From Ursus arctos (Eukaryota; Chordata; Mammalia; Carnivora; Ursidae), in NCBI RefSeq assembly GCF_023065955.2, contig NW_026622819.1, positions 2,013,501 through 2,077,500 on the forward strand: a DNA stretch of 64,000 nucleotides, in the 5' to 3' direction. This document shows positions 33,441-44,960 of the stretch, piece after piece (positions within the stretch are counted from its first letter, which is position 1; each line of letters begins with the position of its first letter). The position numbers were made by a program, and so were the translations under genes. The notes under the pieces were generated by a model. The model saw only the letters and a program-made list of their open reading frames with translations. It did not search any database and was not told where the DNA came from.

Positions 33441-35960
33441 AATCAGTCCCTGCCATGTATGTAGAAATGTGCTTCACTTTTAGGTAAAGAAAAACCTTTG
33501 GATCTCTCCTCCCACTTACAGTCCTACATTTTATTTTATTTTTGTTTAATAGGAGGAGCTTATTGGCTCTCACAACAGATAAGCCCAGAGATTGGTATGG
33601 AAATCAGGTATGGCTCGATCAAGCCTCTGGCTGGTTTAGCTATGACTGTCTTAGAACTGTCCTCCTCTGCAAAATCAAGTCTCTCATAGTGGTGAATAAG
33701 GAAGAATTCCTACTTTGTACTTTCCTGAGGATGGGGTACAGTCCTGAGCAGGTGTTTTCTCCAGATTCATCTGCCTGAATGGGGTCTTAAGGCTCTGCTG
33801 AACCCAGGACCAAGCCAGGAGATTGAGTTGTGCTCATTGACCTTCCACTGCTATGTACCTCACTGCAGGTGCTGCTACCATCTGCTTCCTCCAGAGCAGA
33901 CAGCATGCCTGGAGGGGGGAGGGATGCCACTGTTGCGGTCCGTACTTTAGTTCATGGAGAGCAATCAAATAGTATTGAGTATCCTGTTGCTAGTTTCAAG
34001 AATTGGTCATGGTGATGGGAAAATCTCTGAAAAGAGAGCCAGGAGGACCTGACTGCTCTTCCCTCAGCCTGAACCTGCCCATGCCCTGGTTCACAGCATG
34101 GGGAGCCCTGTGCTCCAGGTGAGTGCACAAGGTAAAAAGTGCCCCCCTCTGCTCTCCCTTCCCTTTGACCCCAGCTCATCATGATTCTGAGCTCTTGGCC
34201 CTTCACCCTGCACTCAAGCCCAGCCTCTGGCTTGTTTTCCCAATATTGGGAACATAGATCTTTCCTGCTATATTGAGTGGATTCACTCTTCAGCCCGGAA
34301 TCAAATGTGGGCTTTCAGAGGGACACCCCCCCCACCCCACCCCCACTGATCTTGTCCCTGGCTGGGGTCCCTCTGTACCTGACAGCTGCCTGGGAGGACA
34401 GGGGTGGGGTTGGATAAGTACATTAGTATTTCCAGATAGACGAGAGCTTGTAACATCACAAGCTATCCCGGGGTTTGGTGTTCAGAGTGACCCAGAGGAG
34501 GTCAAGGCCACAATACCCATGGCAGGAGGCCAAACCCATCAGAGGCTCCTAGAAAATCCCAGGACCATATAGTCAACGCTGTTCCAAGACAACAAAACAG
34601 CAGGGTGCTGTGAGTAAGATGATATTTAAAATCAGACTCTTGCCCTCAGGTGCTTGCTTTCTTTCTGTCCCCCCCCACCCCGCAATGGGAGACAAGTGAT
34701 TTATGCAGACAATCATAAATCTGCTGTGAAAGCACATTTTCCACTTAAAGGATGATGTACTCATTATTTTCATAAAGTCAGCACTGTTACAGAGGTAGAA
34801 ACGAATAACCCAGAGGCCTGGGAGACACTTGCAGAGAGGGAATATGAGCAGAGCTGCTCGAGCAAGGCCAGGTTTCTGCTGAGCTCCATGGCCCATGGGC
34901 GGGGCTGTGCTCGGGCTGGAAGAAGACACTGAGAGGGGACAAGGGTGGGGTCAGGACACTGGGTCCTCGAATGCCATGGGAGAGGGTGTGCACTTCATTT
35001 GTGGATCTGTGGGGGGGAAGTGACATGGGCGCATTTTGATTTTATTGGGAAACAGAGGCTGTCTCAGGGTTGAGTCACAGAGGGGTAAGTCATGAGCAGG
35101 GGTGGATGGGATAGTGAAGCTGGGCAGGGCACTGGGAAGGATAGTGTCAGAGCACTGTGGCCCAAGTGCAGAGTGAGAACTGGAGTGGTCTTAACATTCC
35201 TTGCCCATATGAGGGGGCCAATGTGATACTGAGCTGTGAAGAAGGGTGAGCAGGTGAAGGGCGGGGCATCTGGTCAACCCGTGTGCTCTGGGCTGGCAGT
35301 GAGGACTGCAGGTGGAGGAAGGTGGTCTCTCACAGAGCCTGTGAGGGACGTGGTCTGGATGCCTCCACTGCCTCCTCTCACTGGGCCTCCCTCCGTGACA
35401 CCCCTGACCACCCGCCGAGGCCACAGGACTGAGAGGAGGAAGGCAGCTCAGCAGTCTTGGGGGCAGGGAAGGAAGACTTGGAACAGAGTTGGTTTATATT
35501 ATCGTATCAATCCCTGAGGGATACGTGGGATTTGGTCAGGTGGATGTGAGGGGCCGGGCACACTTGTAGATGGGACTTCATGATGCAGGGAGAACCAGGG
35601 ACATGTTGTGAGCCCAGTCTGGATGCAGGAAGAGCAAAGTGCAGAGGTCAGCCTGGCATCCCCCAGCATCTTTATAAAGGAAAATGTTCCTTGGAAAATA
35701 AGAAAGTCTGTGAATCCTGGTGGGACCCCTGGGCTCCACTGACTGCAAGGCCGGGCAGAGGACCAGCAGGAGACCCACCATCACCGGCCCTGGCTGCTGA
35801 GCTCTTGCCTGGCCGTTTCATCAACATGGACTCGATCGCACACATTCAACAGGTGGAGGCAACCGCTTCTGGTGGATGCGATGGGACGCTGTTATGTAAA
35901 CAGGAGCATTTAATAGTTTCTGGAAGTTTCCCGTCGAGAGTAAGAGGTGACTACAGAAGC
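33441..35960. other. CpG-poor block, possibly repeat-derived
   Basis: By eye this 2.5 kb has only a few dozen CpGs despite being roughly half G+C, in contrast to both neighbours. The beginning ('aggaggagcttattggctctcac' near 33552 and 'gagattggtatggaaatcagg' near 33588) resembles an interspersed mammalian repeat I cannot name. Purine-rich 'gggatagtgaagctgggcagggcac' near 35109 also feels repeat-like. CpG loss suggests long germline methylation, as in transposon-derived DNA. No retrotransposon coding sequence is visible. Confidence 0.45.
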
Positions 35961-35984
35961 TAGCAGACCCCTCAGCAGTCACGA

Positions 35985-36180
35985 CGTGAGCTGACATCTT
36001 CACTTTGTGTTCAGCTTTTTCTCGCCAAACGTTGCGTAGAAAGTTGCGGAGACGAAGACGACCCACAGGCGCACCGACGGCCCGGCCGCCTGGAGCCAAC
36101 CCGGCTCAACCAAGACAAATCGCTTCGGCTTCCTGTGCGGATAACGGCATTTCGACAATCACATGCTCCGGATACTTAAG
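35985..36180. other. Small CpG cluster
   Basis: About twenty CpGs in some 200 bases ('gttgcggagacgaagacg', 'gcaccgacggcccggccgcc', 'atcgcttcggcttcc'). It lies immediately after the CpG-poor block. It is too small for a normal CpG island, and I see no start site or exon beside it. Confidence 0.55.
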
Positions 36181-36229
36181 GTCTAGATTTATTATTATCG
36201 CTAATAATAATGAAAATGAAGACTGCTAA

Positions 36230-36970
36230 TGCTCTACCACAGTGCTCTACAAAAATTGATTTTCCTGAGGTCTGTGTGGTGTTCTAAGACTTCCTTTTCT
36301 CTAGTCTCCAAGGTGGATGGGTATTTCATTGCCTCTATCCCCTAAATTCCAAATGAATGATCCACATACTATTGATACCCTCACGAGAGGATGGTTTTAA
36401 GATCACATATCTCTATCTGATGCCTTTATGATTCAATCGATTACAGACATTGGGCAGATCCTTTGATTTTCATGAAGGAATTCCTTTTAAGTCAGGATAA
36501 TGCCCATGCACGGAGGTGTCTTTCCCTCCAGACCATGAAGCCCTGTGTCTTCTAAGCAGACTTTCCTCTGGCTGAGGAGGTGGGTCTGGACAGGGGCGCC
36601 CCACTTTTCCCAGCAGAGGGCTTTGTCCAAGAAAGGCAGCCCCGTTATTAAGCGGTAATTAAACGCTCCAGGTCCAGTCCTTCACGCTGGCTAATCTTGG
36701 TGACTGTGTACATGATGCTACTTGTTAAATGGCAGACTTTATTGATTTGGCAAATTCAGTCCCACATTGTAGATTTTCTCTCAGTCTGTGTTGGTACACA
36801 TGGTTCAGCATTTTTAAATGTCAACTGCAAAGTATTATTGATCGGTAATTAAAAGTGTAGAGAAAAATTAGCATAGTAGAAGTTTACGGTCATTAGTACA
36901 AGTACCGTCGGGCAATTACTTAGTATGTTTCAACATTTATTTCCCCTCCTGTTATTGACACAGACTATGA
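36230..36970. promoter_or_regulatory. Candidate conserved noncoding block
   Basis: Non-repetitive A/T-rich DNA. The strongest part is 36640-36960 with 'agcggtaattaaacgc', 'ctggctaatcttgg', 'agactttattgatttggc', 'ttattgatcggtaattaaaag' and 'gggcaattacttag'. Repeated TAAT and ATTGAT words suggest homeodomain input. Inference from composition only. Confidence 0.35.
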
Positions 36971-39409
36971 TGCTTACCCCACAGGTTTTGTTTTGCTAAA
37001 AAGGAAAGTTTTAACATCAACAAGAATTAATGACATACAACCCTTTTTGAAAATTTGCCTGTCGGTCTCCCTGGTGCATAAGTAAGCTGATCCAGAGAGT
37101 CCTTTGTGCTCCGAGCAGAATGAGAGAGAAGGCTGAGCTCTGCGGGCTGCTGGGGGGTGGGGGGCACATGCATCCCCAGGACCAGGTGGCGGGGGTCCTG
37201 GCTGGAACCACGCGAGGAAGCCTCGGGCGTGAGCTAGGCAGGGGCGGGAGACCACACTTCGCTCAATGTTTGTTGCGGGTGTTTTCAGACGTGCTGTGGA
37301 CTGCAGGGTTCTGTAGTCTGTCTCTGTAAGTGTACTTACACTAATCAAGTCCCGTGAACAGGTTTTATTCTGAAAACAGGTGTCACCCTCAGAAATCGAT
37401 ACTCTAATCCTGTTTAAAAATCTAAACCACAAAACCGACATCACAGGTGTGCTCCTTATGGGAGTGTGGCCTGATGTGGGCTGGGGAAGAGAAAGGCCAG
37501 AAGGTTCTCTGGGCGGGGCACGCAGTCTCAGGAGTGAGCTGATGTCGTTACCACATTTGTGTAAGGAAGGGGACTCAGGGAGGGTCTCTGAACCCAGGCG
37601 CTTGGACTGCAGGTGGAGTCACTATAGGACCATTATAATCCCAGCCTACAAGCTTGTTTCAGAAGCCTGGGTATGTATGTTTATATATGGTAAATGCCTG
37701 GGAAGTGCGTTTCATAAGGGAAGAGCCTTGGGGAGGGTTAGGGCGGTGGCTGGGGTCAGCTCGGCAGAGGGGAGGGCAGCTAAGATTTCATACAGACCCT
37801 AGAAGAAGGAAAGGTCAGAGGTGGGGTCATCACTGTTCCCACCTGCCCATGCACCCTCCCTCCCACCCTCTTCCCTGCCTTCCAACAAATCAGCATTTAC
37901 AAGTCCTGTAGAGTCACTTCCAAAGAGTTTATTTTCTACTAGGAAACAGAGTAGAACTTGAGCGATTTTGATCGCTCAAAACGATGACTTCCGTGGCTGA
38001 GCTGTGCCAGGACACTCTGCAGACGCTGAGGAGAGGCGACAGGCCCCTGCAGAAGTGGGGGGAGCATGTGCACGTCCCAGCACCTCGATGGCAGAGCAGG
38101 GAGGCACTCGGAAGGAAGCGTGGAGGACAGGGGTGCGAGCTTTCCAGTTCGAACAAAAAAGGCTCAGTAATGTTGGCAGAGAGGTGCCAGCCAGGGGTGC
38201 AGAGTCCGACGGAGGAAAAGGTTATTGAGCTTGACAAGAAACAGGTGGTCATGACCTTCCGAGGGAATGTTTTTGATGCCACAATAACAGTGAACTCACT
38301 TTGCAGGAATTCAAGAAATAAAATGGATGGAATAACATAAATGTACCTAGTATGCGTAACAAATGTGAAGTGAGATGAAATAAAACCAGGTAGGAAGTTG
38401 AGTGAACAAGGACGCGCACAGGGTGGGGCTGCGGAGCAGACGGAGGAGAGCAATCATGGAGGAAGGCAGAAGGAGGCTCCGCGGGGCGTGTCTTCTGCCG
38501 TGGCTGCTGTCTGCTCACGCACTCCCTTCCTTGCACCTGCTGCAATTGTCGGCATCTTGCTGCTGGTCTGGGAAAGGGCCCCAAGCGAGGGCCAGGAGAT
38601 GGCCAGGTGCACAGCATCACAGTGCCCAGCTGGACCGAGTCCGAGGGCTGGGTGAGTCATGGTTCAGAGGGCGACCTTGGTACCAGATTACCTGAGACAA
38701 CATCCTGCCTGATGTTACAGTTACATTAACTTCCCTAGACCCTCGACCAGCTACCTCGAAAGCTCTGGCAGTGGCTCCTTGCTGGGGGTCCCCCAGGAGA
38801 GGGGTTCCAGCAGTAGGCTGCTCTGCAGCCCAGCGGAGTCTCTGCGCACAGGTGGGTGGAGGTGGCCTTGCTGCAGGAGGCCAGTTTGTCGTGGGGACGG
38901 AGGTGCGAGGCGCGTTCCCAGAGAGGAGGGGTGCTAAGGCTCAGCGTGCACCCACCGGGTCACCGGGAAGGGGAGCCGTGCTCTGCAGCGTGGGGCATCT
39001 GGCTTTCTGCTCTGTGATTGTCCTTGGGCCTCCCGTTATGTTTTCCAACCCTTGAAATGCCACCTCAGGTCCAGAAATTGGTACACTTTCGATGTGGGGC
39101 TGGAGACAGAGGCGTGGAGCTGGCCAGGGTCAGTTTTTGATTCCTGCACGGCTGGCCCCCACAGGAGGTGAAAGGTGCAACCAGTGCTGTCCATGCCAGC
39201 CCACTACCCACCGAGTTAAAGAAGCCTCAGTCTTCAGTAAGGTCAAGACTACAGATTTTATATGAAATTCGGTGGCATGTGATCCCTAGAGGCGCTGCTG
39301 CAAGTGGGGGTGCCAGCGAGGGCCCCCGAGTTTGCAAGCCCGCAGAGGAAGGAGGCTGGGGCGAGGCTGGGGGCTGGGGGAGGGGGGAGAGGAGTGCCGA
39401 TCCCAGAAG
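36971..39409. other. GC-rich unassigned stretch
   Basis: Frames of 120-174 codons overlap on both strands (36974-37444 minus, 37380-37802 plus, 37929-38453 minus) without domains. A perfect small inverted repeat lies at 37958-37979. No repeat family or RNA gene is recognised. Confidence 0.5.
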
Positions 39410-40060
39410 GGACGTTGCCATTAAATAATTTAGCGAGCTCTTCTGTAAAAGAATTGAAATCTATTAAAAGCCATATTTTCATTTCACTAATAAATGCTAT
39501 ATAGGAACAACAAATAACCACACAATTAAAGCAAATCCAATCTCTTAATGCAAACAGCCTTTAAACAGTCCTTAATTTGCTTTTAAATATAAATACGAAA
39601 TAACACCCAACCCTTCAAAGAATCCCTTCATGAGCTTTGCTTTCCAGACGAGTTTTGCCTCCTTAGTTTTAGCTGCGAGTGGAAACGCTTTCATCTGACT
39701 GCACAGCACCCGCCGCCTGCCTCGCGGATGCCGAGGGGGCGTTAGCAGGATTTTTCTTTGCTGGTGATTGATTTGATACAGTGAATTAAACATCTGTCAC
39801 TTATGGTCACTAATATCTTGGACATTAAAACTTGGAATTAAAATTTGGAGTATAAGTTTGGACATAAAGCATAATAAAACATTTTCATTTGATTTCTCTA
39901 ATTCATTTTATGCATTTATCTTTTTCCTTTCTTAAACAACTGCCCTCTGTTACTTGGACATGTTTAAGAACTTCTCCAGTGTTGGGTAAACCAATTGTTC
40001 AACAGCATTTTACTTTCCTAAGATCATCCAGAAATAGATAAAAACAGAGGAGAATTACAC
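39410..40060. promoter_or_regulatory. Candidate conserved noncoding block
   Basis: 'gccattaaataatttagcg', 'cactaataaatgctatatagg', 'cacacaattaaagcaaatcc' and 'gtccttaatttgcttttaaa' occur within 39417-39590, and another TAAT-rich part follows at 39780-39900. The sequence is non-repetitive, with an abrupt change from GC-rich to A/T-rich at 39420. Enhancer-like by composition only. Confidence 0.35.
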
Positions 40061-41050
40061 ACATCTTCCTTTTCTTCTCCTACTCCTTATTATTCTGCAT
40101 TTGTGCCTCAAAGATTTCCAGGTAGAACACTGAAGGCTTTCTAGAAGATAATTCTCGGACTCACACTGGCCGTCTGGCAAGAGAGCCGAGCTTACCACAC
40201 GGAGGGTAAGGATGAGGTCAGCAGAGCTCAGAGACGGGCTTGAGGTCAAGAGACAAAGACTGAAACACGGTCACACGGGTTTCAGGCTACTCACTGAGTG
40301 TTCCTCGAGGCTACGTGTGGAAAATCTCTGTTGGTTGGCAACATCACGTCGTGAGCATTAACCGTAATACAAGTATCTTTTATATTTCATGGGCAAGTAC
40401 ATCTCATTCCAATAAAGGGGGAAAAAGATATTTATTTGCCTGAAAAAATCATATACATGCAAATGTTCCAAAGTGAATGAAAAGTAAACCCATACTTATT
40501 GTCTGGAAAAAATGTTTCTGCATTTCCTTTGTTAGAAAGTATTTCCCACTTAATTTATGTCTTTGTACGTTCTAAGTTTTTGTGTGCTTGTTTGTTTGTT
40601 TTAAACATTCACAAAGCAGAGCCCGTAACCCTTCCGAGGTTTGGGAGGCTGAGTCTAACGGTGTCTCTGGAAACTTGAGAGGAAGAAGATGCTTATTGAT
40701 GATTCTTTAAAACAAAAGGTCTTTCCTGAAATGCCAAAGTATTGAAGATATTCCTAGGATTCATATTTTGGTAATGGGAAGGCTTTTCTTACGTGTGATG
40801 TCTGAGGCTATCTCAAAGTCCAAGACTGCTCCCACAGCCAGTTAGTCATCCTGTAAACGGAATATGGCCTGAATATTTGTCTTTCCAACGCACAACATCG
40901 CACAGATGTCTTGAAAGAAAGAGATGGGTGCAGAAGGCATTTGTAGGACATGAAGCATGATTGAATGTGAGCCAGACCTCTCGTCCCAACCCTTTGATGG
41001 AGTTGAAATCAATCCCTTCAAGTGGAATGGTCTTATTCATCACCTCAAAC
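40061..41050. other. Non-repetitive A/T-rich stretch, no gene recognised
   Basis: No repeat family or exon can be supported. 40380-40620 is A/T-rich and single-copy in look. A short (GTTT)n run lies near 40588. Confidence 0.45.
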
Positions 41051-42740
41051 TACATATGAGCACAGCCCCCTAGCTAGAGGCTACCCCTTCTGACATGCAT
41101 GGGGCGGTGTGTGGCCGTGCTGGGTGGGCCCAGGTGGGCATCCGCATAGTGACGGGACCTCAGATGGGGTCAGCCCAGTGCTGTGCTGGCAATGTGCTCA
41201 GATCATCACGGGCTTAGATGACATTACCCATTCCTGCTGCTGGGTCATGTGATATCTCACACCCACAAGGCCCCCCATCTGGCACCCACCTTAGAGCTGG
41301 TTTCTACTCTCCCCTACCTTTAATCGAGGGGTGATTGTCTATCTCTTGTTGGTCTTTTCTTTTGCAGTAGCTTTGAGGAAATGGAGTTGCTCTGCAAAGA
41401 CAGATTCTGGCTGTGTGCTTCTCCCAGGGCCTCTGACATCAAGTCTTCAAAGGGAACCAGGGCCAGCAGGTCAGTGGGGAGCCTGGCCTCCATCACCCAG
41501 GGATGCCCGAGTGTGCCTGTGCTCTGCTCACACGGGAGCCAGGAAGTGAGGGCATCTCTCGGGTAACAGGAATATAGAGGGCTGCCCTCCTGAGCCCGGG
41601 TCACCAGGCTGCTGACGTCAGCTGGGAAGGGAGGGCTGATGCAGGCCAGATAGCTCTGGTGGGAGGGGTCCTTTCCTTGTATCACTGGATGCCACAAACA
41701 TGTTCTGTGGTCCTACGACTTTGAGGATTTGAAGGCACTGTGACTGGAGCTTTAGGGGCTCAGACATAAAGATCGTCCCTGGGGGCTTTCAAGCCCTGCC
41801 CAGACAGGACACTCCAGGAAGGGAGCACTTCTTTCTGGGGGTGATCAGGTCTCCCCAAGGAAGAGGAGGCATTTGGTGGGAGAACTTGTCCAATTGTGGG
41901 GTTTGTGGGGTTGTGTGGGTTTGTTCCGATTGCGGGATGGTTGGCTTGAAAGAAGCAGTAGGGTGGACATCAGTGTCCCCCGTGAAGAACCAGTAGCCCA
42001 GACCAGGGTGCTTAGACGATCCCCCTACAAGCACACAGCTTGGTGGTTATTTTACGTCAGTGAGACAGACGTCAGGTTACTCTGTGACTTGGTTTTCATT
42101 TAGTGAAGTGGGTCTGGGAGGACCCTTGGCTACCAGAATGCCTTATACGCAGTTGTGACTGAAAAGCACCTGTTTGCTACACTGAATCATAGCATGAAAG
42201 AGAATGCTGTCCGATCTGTTCCACGTTCATGCTTACCAAATTTGCACTTTTGTGCCCCTGGCTTGCACCTCAAAGTTGTATCAACGGTCAGTTATTTTTG
42301 TAAACGAGAAAGTGGAATACTACAGAAAGGTGAAATGTGGTCTTCTGAAAGTTACAACGATGGAACACAGAGAAAAGTGGAAATAACGTGGTGATGGGTG
42401 GGTGATGTACGCATGAATGAGATACAGAATGGGCGCACCTCGCGTGCGTCGAAGAACGTCCCTTCCATGGGTACGTACCCCGCACTGTGCGTGTGGTGCG
42501 GTGTCAGCGGAACGCATACCTCCCCACACATGTAAACCCACCTTCGACGAAGACAAAGATGGTGAACAAAAACACAACGCTGTGAGAATAGTATTGCCGA
42601 ATCGGAGATCAATTGCTTTATTGGCGAAGTGAAGGAGACCTGGAGAACCTGTGGGCACAGAGATCGCATCTGCTTGGATGGTCCCCAACCCAGGCTCATG
42701 GCCACCCTGACAGCTGAGTGCTCCTGGGAATGACCATGTC
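41051..42740. other. Unassigned sequence, CpG-poor then CpG-rich
   Basis: 41050-41830 is C/T/G-rich with few CpGs and could be an LTR-like or other repeat-derived piece I cannot place. 42390-42640 is CpG-rich with overlapping frames on both strands. No gene is recognised. Confidence 0.4.
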
Positions 42741-44499
42741 TCCAAACCTTGGTTTTCCTATTTGAAATTAGACGTACGAGCTACCCCACTGGACCGTGGT
42801 GGGATGTAGGTGATAAGAGCATGTCCATCCCTGACCAGCACCATCCAGCCTCCTGGAAACACCCAGAATTTATTGTTTCTACAGAATGTATATCATCAAA
42901 ATTACTTCATAATGACCCCAAATATTTTCTGTAAATTGAATGCTGTTCTAATACATCCTGAAGAATATTTGGAAAATGTTCATTTCACAATCAGATTTTT
43001 AACACTCTCCTCAGTGCAGTTGGGAGACCTTTAGTTCTTAGACCCAGAAATCACAAATTCCAAGTGCCATGTACCCTAAAACAGAAATTCTACTGTCTTT
43101 CAGCATCTTTATGTCAAAGTGTCGTAATCTTGTCATTATTATAGACATTATGAGTTTTGGGGTCACTTCAAAATGGACATGTGGCCGTTTCCCGTATTCT
43201 GTTAGATTTAGACCTGTATTGGTATTTGGAGAAATCGACCATGTAGGTTATTTTCTGCGTACTTGGTCTTGAGCAGAGCAAATGTTTCTTGCCGAAGCCG
43301 GTCTGAATTCACTCTTCGCTGCCTTAGCTTCATGCATTTTGCATCCGAAATTATTTCCTTTTGGAAGTAATTTATTTTAGAAGCCAATGGGAAAAAGGTG
43401 TATACTTTTCGAAATCTTTTGAATGAAAGATATGATTGAGATACATAAATAAATAAATAAATAAATAAATAAATATATATATATATTTTTTTTCTTAAAG
43501 TAAAATGTGAGTAAATCCTCTCCAGCCTGAGCCATGCCTGGAAAGTCCAGTTCAGAACGGGGGCACCAGAGGGTCCGGGTGGTCTGCATGGAGGAGGCAT
43601 CTCTTCTGTCTCCCTGCCACGGCCCCTGGGACTCAGGCTCTGGATGGAACATGCTCCTCGAGGACGAATTCCCCATTTACCCACATCTCAGCTGCAGTCT
43701 GGTCCAAGCAGCAGAGGGGGGCACCCACCTGCCGCGAGCGCACTGTGCACCATTGATGTGGAAAGTTTCCTTCATTTTGGGCAAACAACTTCATGGTCTT
43801 CAAGGCAAACGTATTTGTGGACCATCATAGTAAAAACGGAAACTCACGTGGGCTAAAACACAAAACACGTTCGTCTAGCTTTTCTGAAAGCATCTGCCGC
43901 AGAAGCAGGAGACTCGCGGTGCTCGGGGCGCGTGCGGAGCCAGGTGCTGGGAGGAAACGCCCAGCACCCTGGTCTCCCGCTCGGTTTCCCCACAGCCAAA
44001 TAGCACGGCCAGGATGCTCACCGTGTTCTGCCCATTTACATGGGCTTTTTGATCAAGTCGTCTTCGAGTATCCCCGAATGCGTTTGAGCTCTCTCAGTCG
44101 CTCCTGGATATACTTTTACTGGCTTGTCGATTTTATGTGAAATGTGTTTATACTAACTAATCCAAAATAAGACGACAGCGAGCCCTGACATCTAAATCTT
44201 TTAACTGAACGCCTCTTCCTTTTTCAATTCTCGGGGCCGTAGAAACATTACTGTTGCGTACATGTGTTAAGCACTTGTGTGGGTGCCTTTGAACCCTACC
44301 CCACTGCGTCTGTGAGCAGCGGCTATGTGTGCTCCTGTGTACACAGGCACAGAGCATCAGAAACCCTTCCGCTGTGATGGTAAGCTTTCCACACACTTCC
44401 CAACCGGTCTGGGTTCTCTTGAAGGTCGATTGGGGTTTCAGCTGTGTTATCTGCCGGGTGTTTGATGGAGTGGTCCAGATAACAGGCGAGAGCAAAGGG
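42741..44499. other. Unassigned sequence with (AAAT)n microsatellite
   Basis: Mixed DNA without a recognised repeat family. A/T-rich to 43500, then CpG-rich around 43880-44000. A microsatellite lies at 43445-43490. Confidence 0.45.
43445..43490. repeat. (AAAT)n then (TA)n microsatellite
   Basis: About seven AAAT units pass into a short (AT)n and then a T-run. No SINE is attached. Confidence 0.96.
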
Positions 44500-44960
44500 A
44501 AGAGAATTTTTTGAAGATCAAAAGTGGCTGTTCATTTTGTTATCTGACCCCATCTGTTGTCATAGTAACAGGTTTCTTTTAACCTCTGTCATGGGATGAT
44601 TTGTCTCTATCTGCTCCGAATTCTCTTTTGACTGGAGAGCCGCTTCTGCAGCCTCTCGGCCGCTCCGGTCTCTCTGGGAAGCCCTGCGGAGGGGGCCCAG
44701 GCGCGGCTCCCACGCCGGAAAGGATTTAAATTACATTTTCAATTTAAACCGCTATCTTAATTTCGGAGAAGATAAAGCCAACACAGACGCTCTCTCCCCT
44801 GGTTTTACAATGTATAAGTAAATGTCATTTAGAAATGAAATGAATTAGCGTGTTGACTCGGTAACATCCAGGACGGGCTTAATGTCGCGTTGCATCCGTG
44901 ACAGCCCGTGAAGTGACCACGCGCAAGACGCTGTTTGAAGCGAACTTTTAATGAAAGGGA
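44500..44960. promoter_or_regulatory. Candidate conserved noncoding block
   Basis: Single-copy, motif-dense DNA: 'gaagatcaaaagtggctg' (TCF/LEF-like), 'catctgttgtcatagtaac' (E-box plus RFX-like half-site), 'aggatttaaattacatttt' and 'gaatgaattagcgtgttgac'. The middle is GC-rich (44640-44715) and the sides A/T-rich. Function is inferred from composition only. Confidence 0.35.

Noticed and set aside
35985..36180. CpG island promoter
   Set aside because: It is only about 200 bp, with no start-site or exon evidence; recorded as a CpG cluster instead.
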